The notes: generated from the sequence alone by a model not told the origin. 64,000 nucleotides of DNA from Bacteroidales bacterium (GCA_024636955.1 JAGXGB010000044.1:1-64000); one strand, 5' to 3'. Numbered from the stretch's first letter, positions 1 through 8,656 are shown. A program made the numbers and translations.

Positions 1-619
1 CTTATGGAATACAGGAGAAATAAGTCAATCAATTACAGGGCTGCCTGCAGGCAATTATTCGGTTTCAGCCACTGATGCAAAAGGCTGTGGCATCAACTAC
101 CTAACTATTATACCTGATTTAAATCCTGTGGCAATAGTTTCATACCAGACACCTGATGACAGTGAGACTTCCATATGTGAAGGGAAGGCGTTTATTGAAG
201 TTACCAACAGTGACCCGCCTTATTTTTACAGCATTAACGGGAGTGTACCGGTTCAACTGAATGACACCCTTTTTAATCTGTGTGAAGGTCAGCATGAGAT
301 AGTTATCACCGATAGCTTCAATTGCTCCTGTTATTTTAACATTGTGATTCAGGGGGTGGTTGGACTTGAGGAGAAAAAACAATCAGGGTGCAGGCTTTAT
401 CCAATACCGGCTTCCGACATTACCTACATTGAATTCCCCATACCGGTAAGTGGTATAGCTACCATTTGTTCAGTTACAGGTGCAGCACTGAAAAGTGTTT
501 CAATATCAGGATTCAAAACAGAGCTGCCACTGTCAACGTTGGAAAAAGGTTCATACTGGCTCCGTATAATCCTTGATAACGGCAATATTATAACGAAAAA
601 GCTGATTGTAACAAGATAA
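1..619 (+). CDS. T9SS type A sorting domain protein, C-terminal part (gene starts before the window)
   Basis: The ORF track starts at a GTG at 128, but the same frame is open to base 2 and reads a SprB-like repeat (GLPAGNYSVSATDAKGCG), so this is the end of a larger surface protein. A second module with two cysteines follows (SICEGKAF, LCEGQHEIVITDSFNCSC). After VVGLEEK comes a T9SS sorting domain (RLYPIPASDITYIEFPIP, ending TKKLIVTR). The order of modules matches the end of the FG-GAP protein at 44564-47389, which also has CEG-type modules and VVGLPEK before YPNPASG. Such proteins cross the outer membrane by T9SS and are anchored or released. The N-terminal domains, and so the function, lie outside the window. 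Confidence 0.85.
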   Translation, partial: LWNTGEISQSITGLPAGNYSVSATDAKGCGINYLTIIPDLNPVAIVSYQTPDDSETSICEGKAFIEVTNSDPPYFYSINGSVPVQLNDTLFNLCEGQHEIVITDSFNCSCYFNIVIQGVVGLEEKKQSGCRLYPIPASDITYIEFPIPVSGIATICSVTGAALKSVSISGFKTELPLSTLEKGSYWLRIILDNGNIITKKLIVTR

Positions 620-639
620 ATAATAAGTACAGGGGTGTA

Positions 640-744
640 GTGGTTAGGTATGTATTGGTCATGTTGTTTGCCGGCGGTTGCAGCAAGAATCCCGAAAATG
701 AAAACAACTACCTTGAATCCCGCACGTGCGGGAAACAACATTGA
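640..744 (+). pseudogene. Lipoprotein N-terminus remnant cut off by a repeat array
   Basis: From a GTG at 640 the frame reads a lipoprotein signal peptide (VRYVLVMLFAGGCSKNPENE, lipobox AGGC) followed by an acidic/Asn-rich linker. It then runs into the palindrome TCCCGCACGTGCGGGA and the TTGAAC repeat array, where it stops after 34 codons. No continuation of a secreted domain is visible, so I read it as the head of a lost lipoprotein gene. It is too short for the ORF track, and a chance match to a lipobox is possible. Confidence 0.35.
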
Positions 745-811
745 ACGCGAAGCTTTGAACACCTCGATAAAAACTCGGTGGGGTCCGCGCGCAGCGCTTT
801 GAACCACTTTT
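711..811 (+). repeat. TTGAAC word array with palindromic head and embedded hairpin element
   Basis: The array opens with the perfect palindrome TCCCGCACGTGCGGGA (718-733) and the head GGGAAACAACATTGAAC. It continues with several TTTGAAC words and GC-rich CGCGAAGC/CGCGCAGCGC linkers. A divergent copy of the CCTCGATAAAAACTCGG hairpin element sits inside at 760-786. The same head and words recur at 8657-8790 and 10885-10979. Confidence 0.8.
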
Positions 812-824
812 GAACCCTTTCCCT

Positions 825-832
825 TATCTTTG
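825..832 (+). promoter_or_regulatory. Bacteroidota -7 box for the agmatinase gene
   Basis: TATCTTTG fits the TAnnTTTG consensus, and a TTTG at 798-801, inside the repeat array, can serve as the -33 box. Only four bases separate the box from the ATG at 837, so the transcript would have almost no leader. Confidence 0.55.
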
Positions 833-836
833 CCAA

Positions 837-1874
837 ATGAAAAGAGATGAAATCATCGCCAATTTTGACCCCAATGGTGCCGGATCGGGGGATAATATTT
901 ATGGGTTGCCGTTTACTGTTGAGGAGGCCTCACTTGTTATTTTGCCTGTTCCCTGGGAAGTTACTGTTTCTTACAGTGCCGGCACTGCAGGTGCTCCGCA
1001 GGCAATTTTTGATGCTTCATTCCAGGTTGATCTGTACGATCCTAATGTGAAGGATGCCTGGAAACTGGGCATTGCCATGGACAGCATTGATAATGAACTG
1101 CATGATCGCAGCAGTACTCTCAGGGAACTGGCGGAGGAGTATATAAACATGTTCGTTGCAGGGGTGAAGCCCGAAGAATCGCCGCGAATGTTGGCGATCA
1201 GGCAACAAATAGAGGATGCAGGGCTGGTTATGAACCATCAGGTTAAAACAAAAGCGTTACATTTCCTTGATAGTGGCAAAAAGGTGGCAGTGCTTGGCGG
1301 CGACCACAGTACCCCACTCGGACTGATTGAGGCTCTTGCCGAAAGACACAGTGAGTTTGCTATCCTGCAGATTGATGCACATGCCGACCTTAGGGTAGCA
1401 TACGAAGGTTTTGAATTTTCACATGCCTCCATCATGTATAATGCCCTGAAGATACCACAAGTTAAGCAACTGGTGCAAGTGGGCATACGCGATTACTGCG
1501 AGGCCGAACTGGATATGATCAATGCATCTTCCAACATCACCACCTTCTTCGACCACGATATGAAGCGGCAGATGTTTGAAGGCAAAACATGGGCTACAAT
1601 CGCCGACGAGGTTATCAACACCCTCCCTGAAAAGGTTTACATCAGCATTGACATCGACGGCCTCGATCCGCGTTTCTGTCCCAACACTGGCACCCCCGTA
1701 CCCGGTGGTATGGAATATGATCAGGTGCTCTACCTCATTGAAAAGCTGGTTAAATCAAAACACACTATCATAGGTTTTGATCTCAATGAAGTGGCTCCCG
1801 GTGATGATGAGTGGGATGCGAATGTTGCAGCAAGGCTCCTTTACAGGGTTGCGAACCTGGCATTGATTTCTTAA
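837..1874 (+). CDS. Agmatinase/arginase-family (ureohydrolase) enzyme
   Basis: This is a manganese ureohydrolase that splits a guanidino or similar C-N bond; agmatine to putrescine plus urea is the most likely reaction. Numbering from the ATG at 837, the metal ligands are visible: GGDH (His157), DAHAD (Asp180, His182, Asp184) and SIDIDGLDP (Asp272, Asp274). Its length of 345 residues is normal for the Bacteroidota members with an N-terminal extension. The ORF-track start is a TTG nine codons upstream, before the -7 box; I prefer the ATG. The 3' end overlaps the converging kdpE stop by a few bases. Arginase, formimidoylglutamase or guanidine hydrolase activity cannot be excluded from motifs alone. 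Confidence 0.85.
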   Translation: MKRDEIIANFDPNGAGSGDNIYGLPFTVEEASLVILPVPWEVTVSYSAGTAGAPQAIFDASFQVDLYDPNVKDAWKLGIAMDSIDNELHDRSSTLRELAEEYINMFVAGVKPEESPRMLAIRQQIEDAGLVMNHQVKTKALHFLDSGKKVAVLGGDHSTPLGLIEALAERHSEFAILQIDAHADLRVAYEGFEFSHASIMYNALKIPQVKQLVQVGIRDYCEAELDMINASSNITTFFDHDMKRQMFEGKTWATIADEVINTLPEKVYISIDIDGLDPRFCPNTGTPVPGGMEYDQVLYLIEKLVKSKHTIIGFDLNEVAPGDDEWDANVAARLLYRVANLALIS

Positions 1875-2554
1875 TCCCCAAACCTATACCCAATGCCTGA
1901 TTCTGTAATTAACAGGGTCGGTTTCGCAGGGTTATCTTCAATCTTCTTCCTTAGCTGGGCTATAAAAACCCTGAGGTACTGTGTTTGCTCAGCATAGCCA
2001 TGTCCCCATATTTTATTCAGGATAAACTGGTGTGTAAGAACCCTGCCTTCGTTGCCGGCAAGCAGGGCCAGTAATGCGAACTCTGTTGATGTGAGCTTCA
2101 GGAGCTCATTGTTTTTACGCACAACATGACTTATGAGGTCGATGGAAAGGTTACCGGCGATGATTACCGGCGATTCGTTGGTAATACTCACCGACCTGAT
2201 AGATGCCCGTATCCTGGCAAGCAGCTCTCCACTCCTGAAAGGCTTTGTCAAATAGTCGTTGGCACCATTATCGAGTGCTTTGATGATGTCGGTTTCCGAA
2301 TCGCGGACTGAAAGTATGATTATAGGGTTGGTGTACCACTCCCTGAGTTTAACAAGAATCTCCTGACCATCAATATCGGGCAAACCGAGGTCGAGTAAAA
2401 TAAGGGCGGGATTAAAGGTTGCGGCGTCAACCAGCCCGCTTTTGCCACGTTCAGCATGAATAATCCTGTACCCGTTTGCTGAAAGCGTAATGTCGAGCAA
2501 TCGCCTTATTTGCAGCTCGTCATCTATTACAAGTATAGTTTCTTTCTCTAACAT
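1871..2554 (-). CDS. kdpE: KdpE-type OmpR/PhoB response regulator
   Basis: The receiver domain spans residues 1-120, with the acidic pair VIDDE, phosphoacceptor Asp55 in LILLDLGLPD and Lys104 in DYLTKPF. A winged helix follows, ending ITESGIGYRF as in KdpE (usual YxxTExGxGYR). Length is typical at 227 residues. It is the last gene of the minus-strand trkH - kinase - regulator operon, starting 4 bases after the kinase stop. KdpE normally controls the kdpFABC potassium ATPase, but no kdp genes are present here and the adjacent target gene is trkH. Family assignment is firm; the regulatory target is inferred from position. Confidence 0.85.
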   Translation of the reverse strand: MLEKETILVIDDELQIRRLLDITLSANGYRIIHAERGKSGLVDAATFNPALILLDLGLPDIDGQEILVKLREWYTNPIIILSVRDSETDIIKALDNGANDYLTKPFRSGELLARIRASIRSVSITNESPVIIAGNLSIDLISHVVRKNNELLKLTSTEFALLALLAGNEGRVLTHQFILNKIWGHGYAEQTQYLRVFIAQLRKKIEDNPAKPTLLITESGIGYRFGD

Positions 2555-2558
2555 TGGT

Positions 2559-3725
2559 TCAGTTAATAAGTTCTGCTATTTCAGGCTGTTCTGATGGGAT
2601 ATTGATTGTGAAATCGGCACCCCCTTCTTTACGATTCTCAACTGTAATGGTGCCTTTGTGGGCTTCAACAAACCCTTTAACAATTGACAATCCAAGCCCT
2701 AAACCGCCTGATTTACTATTTTCAACCCTAAAAAACTTGTTAAACACACTTGATATCTTGTCTGCTGGGAAACCGGGACCTCTATCAAGCACTTTAATCG
2801 CAAGCATATTGTTGGCATGAGAAATCCTTATGGTGATTTCAGACCCGGCAGGTGAATATTCTGCCGAATTGAAAAGCAGGTTATACAGCACTTGTTCCAT
2901 TAGTCCGAAATCAATCCTCACAAGTGGCATATCATCCGGGATTTCAACCACAAGTACAAAGTTTTTTAATTCCTCGTCAAGGTCAGCACTCACTTTATTG
3001 ATCAGGTCATTGATATCATGCCAGTCGGCTCTCAATGAAATCCTGCCACTTTCGAGCCTCGACATGTTGAGGAGGTTCTCAATAACCCGGTTCAGGCGCA
3101 CAGATGCAGTGAATATTTCATGCGACAGCTCCTCCTGCAATTCAGCCGTATGCTTCAAAGTAATCAGGCTTTCCGCCGCGCCCATGATGGTTGCAACCGG
3201 TATGCGGAGTTCATGCGATATTGAGTTAAACAGGGTTTTATAGAGCTTATCTGATTCATCAAGAAACCTGGCTTTTTGCGCCAGTTCTGCCAGATATTCG
3301 CGCTCAAGGGTTAGTTCGAGCATGGTATTTACATTCTTCTCACGGTCCTTTGCCATTTCTTCCTGTTGCTTCATACGGCTGGTAAGCACTCCATTTAACA
3401 TGGCAATCATGAAGAACATACCAAACAGTAAGATATCTTCAGTTTTTTCTATATGGAAGGTATAATGCGGCGGTATAAAAAAGTAGTTCCATACCAATGC
3501 GCTCAAGGTAGAAGCAATCAGCACGGGAATAATCCGCATGAAGGTTGCCAGTATTGAAACCACAAACAGGAATATGTATGGCACCACATGATAATTCTTC
3601 GTAGCTGCCAATGGGGTGCATAGCAGGGCAACAAGGCCAACAGTTAAAATTGCCAGCATATAATGGTATTTCCGCTGCTTCAGAAACTTCATTAACGTGC
3701 CTGCAATTGCTTTCATAATTTTCAC
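2559..3725 (-). CDS. Short KdpD-like sensor histidine kinase (DUF4118 membrane domain, no Kdp/Usp region)
   Basis: Residues about 20-115 form four membrane segments typical of the DUF4118 region of KdpD (YFFIPPHYTFHIEKTEDILLF). A coiled linker follows, then a HisKA domain with His171 in SISHELRIPVA. The HATPase domain shows NLLFNSAEYSPAG, DRGPGFP and GGLGLGLSIVKGFVEAHKG. At 388 residues it lacks the roughly 400-residue N-terminal KdpD nucleotide-binding and universal-stress-protein region of classical KdpD. It is co-transcribed after trkH (51-base gap) and before kdpE (4-base gap). It probably senses potassium or turgor through the membrane domain. This looks like a natural short form rather than a truncation, since it starts cleanly with MKIMKAIAGT. 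Confidence 0.85.
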   Translation of the reverse strand: MKIMKAIAGTLMKFLKQRKYHYMLAILTVGLVALLCTPLAATKNYHVVPYIFLFVVSILATFMRIIPVLIASTLSALVWNYFFIPPHYTFHIEKTEDILLFGMFFMIAMLNGVLTSRMKQQEEMAKDREKNVNTMLELTLEREYLAELAQKARFLDESDKLYKTLFNSISHELRIPVATIMGAAESLITLKHTAELQEELSHEIFTASVRLNRVIENLLNMSRLESGRISLRADWHDINDLINKVSADLDEELKNFVLVVEIPDDMPLVRIDFGLMEQVLYNLLFNSAEYSPAGSEITIRISHANNMLAIKVLDRGPGFPADKISSVFNKFFRVENSKSGGLGLGLSIVKGFVEAHKGTITVENRKEGGADFTINIPSEQPEIAELIN

Positions 3726-3776
3726 TGGTTGATTGCCTATTTTTTGCTTAACAAAGCTACCACTAATTTAAGCCGT

Positions 3777-5237
3777 TTAATGCGACCAGAAGCTTTTAGT
3801 GAACAATATTAGAACTGTATAGATTTCCAATCGGCCTAATATCATTAAAGCCGACAATATAATCTTAGCTGACGAAGGCAGATGTCCGAAATTGCTTACC
3901 GGACCAACAGTGCCAATACCGGGACCTATACCTGCCATGCATGTAGCCACGGAACTACTTGCCGTCATAAGATCAAGTCCTATGAAAGCCAGTAATATGC
4001 TGCCAACAGCGAAAATTGTGAGGTACAAGGCAATAAATGCAAGTGCCGATTGGTTAAGATCTTCTGTAATATGCTTCTTGTTGATACGAATTGAAATTAT
4101 GGCAGATGGGTGAACCATTTTACTTAAAATGTTTCGGATATTTTTAAGCAAAATAAGATGCCTGGCCATTTTGATACCCCCGGCTGTTGAGCCAGTGCTT
4201 CCGCCAATAAACATAGTAAAGAAAATGATCATCCACCCATATACCGGCCATTGCAAATAATCTGCACTGGCAAACCCGGTACAGGTAATCATAGAAACAA
4301 CCTGGAAAAATCCTTCCCTGAAAGCTTCTTCAAATGGTTTACCTGTTTTGGCAGCTAATATGACTGTAATTACCAGTCCGATTGACATAACCACCATAAG
4401 GTAGAACCTGAACTCCTCGTTGTCCCTGATTCGGTTGAATTCTCTTTTTGCGAGATAGTAGTATACGGTAAAGTTAACCCCGGCCATCAGCATAAAGAGT
4501 GTTATCACATATTGTATGTATGGAGAATAACTTGCAATACTGTCATTCTTCGGCGAAAAACCCCCTGTAGCGATGGTGCCAAAAGAATGGCAAACACTTT
4601 CAAACAAGTTCATTCCACCAGCCAGAAGCAATACTGCTTCTGCGACAGTTAGTGCCACGTATATTAGCAGAAGCCTGTAACCAATGGAGCGTGTGCGTGG
4701 CTTAATCTTTTCCTGTAACGACGACTCCATGGTAAACAGATGATATCCCCCTATCCTGAACGATGGCATGATCACAATAACAAGAATGATGATACCAATG
4801 CCCCCTATCCAGTGAGTCAGGCTTCGCCAGAATAGAATAGAATAAGGCAATGCCTCAATATCGGTCAACACTGAAGCTCCAGTGGTGGTAAAACCAGACA
4901 CTGATTCAAACAAAGCATCAAAAAACGCCGGTATTGACCCGGAAATCATGTACGGTAAACTACCAGTAATCCCAAGCAATATCCACGATGCCGATACAAT
5001 AAAATAGGCATCTTTCCGCTTCAGGTCCTCACTCCCTGGCAATGGGGTTGACAACAAATACAATACAACCGCAGGAACGCCCACAATAAGCGCGGAAAGA
5101 AGGAAAGGCAGAGTAGATTCAGAATATATTACAGCAACGCCGGTACATACAAGCATTGATGCTGCAATTAAAGCCAGGTTAATTGCCACGATCCTTCCAA
5201 TAACACTTAATTGTAATACACTCTTAATACCCGTCAT
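3777..5237 (-). CDS. trkH: TrkH-family potassium uptake channel subunit
   Basis: This is an integral membrane K+ transporter of the Trk/Ktr/HKT superfamily with the four pore-loop signatures: SGFTTTGASVL, SFGTIATGGFSPKN, ITCTGFASADY and ATCMAGIGPGIG. It also has the gating loop GGSTGSTAGGIKMAR. Length is normal (486 residues). It is the first gene of the minus-strand operon with the KdpD-like kinase and KdpE. The cytoplasmic partner TrkA, usually needed for gating, is not in the window. The upstream gene (5406) is divergent. Confidence 0.92.
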   Translation of the reverse strand: MTGIKSVLQLSVIGRIVAINLALIAASMLVCTGVAVIYSESTLPFLLSALIVGVPAVVLYLLSTPLPGSEDLKRKDAYFIVSASWILLGITGSLPYMISGSIPAFFDALFESVSGFTTTGASVLTDIEALPYSILFWRSLTHWIGGIGIIILVIVIMPSFRIGGYHLFTMESSLQEKIKPRTRSIGYRLLLIYVALTVAEAVLLLAGGMNLFESVCHSFGTIATGGFSPKNDSIASYSPYIQYVITLFMLMAGVNFTVYYYLAKREFNRIRDNEEFRFYLMVVMSIGLVITVILAAKTGKPFEEAFREGFFQVVSMITCTGFASADYLQWPVYGWMIIFFTMFIGGSTGSTAGGIKMARHLILLKNIRNILSKMVHPSAIISIRINKKHITEDLNQSALAFIALYLTIFAVGSILLAFIGLDLMTASSSVATCMAGIGPGIGTVGPVSNFGHLPSSAKIILSALMILGRLEIYTVLILFTKSFWSH

Positions 5238-5405
5238 ATAGCACAGTTAACAGGCTACAAAAGTGCTTCAGATTTCATAAGTGAATTATAAAGTTTGGTT
5301 GCGTGGTATAAAGAAAACATAAAGACAGTTTCCAATTAATACCGAAGTATGCTCTACAAAACTTTGCTCAATCAAATTGAATTATTACCTTCGTATATAA
5401 ATCAA

Positions 5406-6215
5406 ATGTCAATGAAACAAACCCACATTCTAACAGCCCTGGTACTTTCAAGTATCCTCCTTTTATCGTGTAAAGAGGAAAAATCTGATCCGGCTATTGG
5501 TGGATTGCAAATCACCTTCAATCACGTGGTCGACAATCAACCACTTGAAGTAAACGTAATGAAATACACCAACACGGCAGGCAATCAATACGAAGTAGCT
5601 GAAGTGATGTACTTTATTTCCGACCTGAAACTGCACAAACAGGGCACTGTGGTGACATTTGACCAGGGGAATAAAATACATTATGCTGACTCACGTGATA
5701 TAGAAACCCTCACATGGAATGCAGGCACCAACATACCTACGGGCACATATGACAGTCTCACCTTTACTTTTGGACTATCGGAGGAAATAAACAAATCATT
5801 TCTTTTTGTTAACCCACCCGAGGTAAACATGGCGTGGCCGCAAGCTCTCGGGGGTGGTTACCATTACATGATGCTCAACGGATTCTGGCTCGACACCCTC
5901 AACCAGCGCCGCCCAATCAACTTCCATCTTGGCATCGGGCAGATTTATGCCAATAATTCAGGCCAGGTGGAGGATATAACAAGCTTTATCCACAACAACT
6001 TCACCGTTAGGCCTGTAGGTCAGGCTTATACCATTGCCGAAGGCACTACCCTGAAACTTAACCTTACCATGCATATAGATAGCTGGTTTAACACCCCCTT
6101 CGTTTATGACCACAACGACTGGGGCGGTGCCATTATGCAAAAACAAGAGGCCATGCATATTGGTTGCCTGAATGGTAGAGATGCGTTTACGATACAAGTA
6201 GTTGCAGAACAGTAG
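5406..6215 (+). CDS. MbnP-family lipoprotein (copper-associated)
   Basis: The start was moved from 5349 to the ATG at 5406 (MSMKQTHILTAL), which gives a normal lipoprotein signal with lipobox LLSC; an ATG at 5412 is equally possible. The mature part reads GLQITFNHVVDNQPL, VMYFISDLKL, GTYDSLTFTFGLSEEIN and GGGYHYMMLNGFW. This is the pattern I associate with the MbnP family, whose studied members are periplasmic partners of MbnH-type diheme peroxidases and bind copper. No MbnH is next to it. It lies between the potassium operon and the desaturase as a single gene. Family call moderate, metal binding inferred. Confidence 0.7.
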   Translation: MSMKQTHILTALVLSSILLLSCKEEKSDPAIGGLQITFNHVVDNQPLEVNVMKYTNTAGNQYEVAEVMYFISDLKLHKQGTVVTFDQGNKIHYADSRDIETLTWNAGTNIPTGTYDSLTFTFGLSEEINKSFLFVNPPEVNMAWPQALGGGYHYMMLNGFWLDTLNQRRPINFHLGIGQIYANNSGQVEDITSFIHNNFTVRPVGQAYTIAEGTTLKLNLTMHIDSWFNTPFVYDHNDWGGAIMQKQEAMHIGCLNGRDAFTIQVVAEQ

Positions 6216-6237
6216 AGACAGGGCATGCCCTGCCTCT
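6214..6237 (+). terminator. Palindrome at the stop codon of the MbnP-like gene
   Basis: AGAGACAGGGCA and its complement form a 24-base palindrome with one mismatch, starting at the TAG stop codon. There is no T run, so termination is uncertain. It belongs to a family of related gene-end palindromes in this window (8337, 21185, 37363, 37990). Confidence 0.5.
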
Positions 6238-6275
6238 AAGTGTTTCAACCTGCGTTCATGTTTTGGAGTACCATG

Positions 6276-7313
6276 TCATGAATTCGCAACCTTTAATTTA
6301 CCTAATTTGCGTGCTTCGGCGTAAGTGAGCAGCTTTTGCAGATTTTCGTCCCAGAGCTTTAGCCTCAATGTACTAAACGATTTCCAGAGCGTTACAGGTT
6401 TAACGGTTTGGAATTCAGGATTATCTCTGTAACACTTTTCAAGGTTATAATTCGGAATACCGGAGCTCAGGTGATGGATATGATGGAAGCCAATATTTCC
6501 CGAAAACCACTGCAATACACGCGGCAGTTTGAAGTATGAGGAACCTGCAATTGATACCGTTACATAATCCCAATTGTCATCATCATACCATTCAACATCA
6601 GGAAACTGGTGCTGTACATAGAATAGGTACACCCCTATTATGGCAGCAAAGTACATTGTGAGGATCTGGATGAACAAGTATGTTGGTATTCCGGCAAAAG
6701 CCGAAATTCCGGCAGCAAAAGCACCGATGCCCACATTGGTGATGTAAACACTATACTTCTCCTTTTTCGAAAACGTCCTTCTGGTAAAGCGGTTCACTAC
6801 CAGAAAAACAATTGGCGCAGCAATTAAGAACATCACTACCGGGTTACGGTAAATTCTGTAATAAAGCCGCTTTCCTTTTGAAGCATTCCTGTACTCATCG
6901 GTGGTCATAGTCCACACATCGCCTACACCCCTTTTATCAAGATTACCCGATGTGCCATGGTGAATGCGGTGGGCATTATGCCAATGGTGGTAGGGAGTTA
7001 GCGCGAGCATCCCCATAAGTGAACCGACAATTTCATTGGCAAGGTCTGACTTGAAGAAAGCACCATGGCCACAGTCGTGGAAAATGATAAAAGCCCTGAT
7101 CATAAACCCTGATGCAAGGATAGAAATCGGCACCACCAGCCACCATGATATCTGAGCCACAAACAACATAGCCACCCATAGAGCCATGTATGGAATAACG
7201 GAATTGACCAACTGCCAAATGCTCTTTTTCAAATCGGGCTTCCGGTAATTGCTGATCAGCGTAAGCATTCGCTTATTGTTGTATTCTGTATAATTATCTT
7301 TTGGAGCGTTCAT
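6276..7313 (-). CDS. Membrane fatty acid desaturase
   Basis: This is an integral membrane di-iron desaturase with the three histidine boxes HDCGHG, HRIHH and HHIHH (in FHHIHHLSSGIPNYNL). Several hydrophobic segments flank them, for example YMALWVAMLFVAQISWWLVV. It introduces a double bond into acyl chains; the box spacing resembles delta-12/omega-type enzymes acting on lipid-bound or CoA-bound chains. I chose Met13 (MNAPKDNYTEYNNKRML) at 7313 over the ORF-track start, giving 345 residues. It is a single gene. Together with the ice-binding gene further on, it fits an organism that meets low temperature, but that link is an inference. Confidence 0.88.
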   Translation of the reverse strand: MNAPKDNYTEYNNKRMLTLISNYRKPDLKKSIWQLVNSVIPYMALWVAMLFVAQISWWLVVPISILASGFMIRAFIIFHDCGHGAFFKSDLANEIVGSLMGMLALTPYHHWHNAHRIHHGTSGNLDKRGVGDVWTMTTDEYRNASKGKRLYYRIYRNPVVMFLIAAPIVFLVVNRFTRRTFSKKEKYSVYITNVGIGAFAAGISAFAGIPTYLFIQILTMYFAAIIGVYLFYVQHQFPDVEWYDDDNWDYVTVSIAGSSYFKLPRVLQWFSGNIGFHHIHHLSSGIPNYNLEKCYRDNPEFQTVKPVTLWKSFSTLRLKLWDENLQKLLTYAEARKLGKLKVANS

Positions 7314-7349
7314 ATATATTGCTTCATGCAAGCTTCTCAAACCTGCCAT

Positions 7350-7662
7350 TATTACTTTCTTTATTTAACCGATAATAGGGGGAGACGATGTATCACACAG
7401 CAACTCTGCTAACACAAAGTATCCTTTGCGAAGCAGGAAAATTATTGAAATCTTCTATACCTCAACTATCTACTGTATAAACCTCACAAATGGATTATAG
7501 TTGTTAGGCTGGACTTTTAAAAGCACAAGAAATCACAAAATTTAGGGTTAAATTGCATTATATCAATGCTTTAAATACCAACGTCACCTCTTGTCGTATT
7601 CTCACAGTACTTTTACGATAAGCTAATTAACAAGATGTTATTAACCCTTAAAACTTAAAGCA
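7350..7662. other. Intergenic region without a recognised gene
   Basis: About 310 AT-rich bases separate the divergent desaturase and VWA genes. No RNA gene, array or strong hairpin is visible. It must hold both promoters. TACTTTTA near 7608 is a weak -7 candidate for the VWA gene. Confidence 0.6.
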
Positions 7663-8289
7663 ATGAAGACGGACAAAGTTTACAACCTGATCATTCTCGA
7701 CGAAAGCGGCTCTATGTCGTCAATCAAGAAGGCCACCATCAGCGGATTCAATGAAGTGGTACAGACCATACAAAGCATTGAAAAACAATACCCTGAGCAA
7801 GAGCATTTCATCAGCTTCGTAACTTTCAATGGAGCCGGCATCACAACCCACCTCGACAAACAGCCGGTAGCAGAAATCAAAATGCTTGATAACAATACCT
7901 ATAATCCCGATTCATCCACGCCCCTGTATGATGCAATAGGTATGAGTGTACTGAAACTCAAATACGACCTTACCTCGCAAACAGAGGTCAATGTGCTTGT
8001 TACTATACTTACTGACGGAGAAGAGAATGCTTCACACGAGTTTCACGGTAAGCAGATCAAAAACATCATAGATGAACAGAAGTCCAAAGGTTGGACATTC
8101 ACCTACATTGGTGCAAATCAAAATGTTGAAAGTAATGCAGCAAATATTTCCATTACAAACACCCTGCACTTCCATGCCAGTGAAGCAGGAATGAGCGAGT
8201 TATTTATTAAAGAGAACGAATCAAGACGCCGCTACAGCGAAAAACTGCGTAATAAAGAAAACACTCAGGAAGATTTTTACAAAGAATAG
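7663..8289 (+). CDS. VWA-domain protein
   Basis: A 208-residue cytoplasmic von Willebrand factor A protein with an intact MIDAS: DESGSMSS near residue 14, the threonine in SSTPLYDAIG and the aspartate of LTDGEEN. It therefore should bind a divalent metal and a protein ligand. There is no signal peptide. The charged tail (ENESRRRYSEKLRNKEN) is likely helical. VWA proteins of this size are often partners of AAA ATPases, but none is adjacent. A strong terminator follows, so the gene is monocistronic. Its role is unknown. Confidence 0.85.
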   Translation: MKTDKVYNLIILDESGSMSSIKKATISGFNEVVQTIQSIEKQYPEQEHFISFVTFNGAGITTHLDKQPVAEIKMLDNNTYNPDSSTPLYDAIGMSVLKLKYDLTSQTEVNVLVTILTDGEENASHEFHGKQIKNIIDEQKSKGWTFTYIGANQNVESNAANISITNTLHFHASEAGMSELFIKENESRRRYSEKLRNKENTQEDFYKE

Positions 8290-8336
8290 GGGCTGGTTGT
8301 TACAGTTGGGGGTAAAAACACCCATCGTTGAACCAA

Positions 8337-8365
8337 AGAGACAGGGCATCCCCTGTCTCTTTTTT
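8337..8365 (+). terminator. Rho-independent terminator after the VWA gene
   Basis: AGAGACAGGG and CCCTGTCTCT form a 10-base-pair stem around a CATC loop, followed by a run of T. It is the T-tailed member of the AGAGACAGG gene-end palindrome family. Confidence 0.85.
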
Positions 8366-8425
8366 GTTGGTTCTGGTTATATGCAATACGTACCAATAAA
8401 TACGAAAAGAGTGAGCCTGTTATTC

Positions 8426-8513
8426 ACAAACAGAAACTTCTTTAAATTGACGTATGGTATTCTTTTAACCACAACCAGAAACTTCTTTAAATGGAGTATG
8501 GCATTCATTTTAT
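8426..8513. repeat. 45-base imperfect tandem duplication
   Basis: CAGAAACTTCTTTAAA occurs at 8431 and again at 8476, and the bases that follow also match (GTATGGTATTC versus GTATGGCATTC). The unit is 45 bases, two copies. The 87-residue ORF called over it (8297-8560) is an artefact of this repeat. Confidence 0.75.
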
Positions 8514-8627
8514 TCAACCAAGAATTACGCAAGTATCAACGTAGTTGTAACTATGTATAACATACTATGTTTAATTAGGTTGATACTATGTTTATACTAA
8601 GTTGATACAAGGTTGAATAAAATGAAT
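8503..8627. repeat. MITE-like 125-base inverted repeat
   Basis: A perfect 17-base terminal inverted repeat, ATTCATTTTATTCAACC at 8503-8519 and its complement at 8611-8627, encloses nested GTATCAAC/GTTGATAC words (8533, 8579, 8601) and repeated ACTATGT words. It codes for nothing. The structure suggests a miniature element or a long RNA hairpin. Confidence 0.6.
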
Positions 8628-8656
8628 CTCGAATAAATCCACACGGAATAATATAG

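Noticed and set aside
424-807. Minus-strand ORF of 127 residues (and similar long shadows such as 13917-14315 and 40796-41272)
   Set aside because: They lie opposite clear coding sequence or repeat arrays and show no family motif.
8297-8560. 87-residue ORF with two RNFFK segments
   Set aside because: It is a translation of the terminator and the 45-base tandem repeat; no signal, domain or ribosome site supports it.
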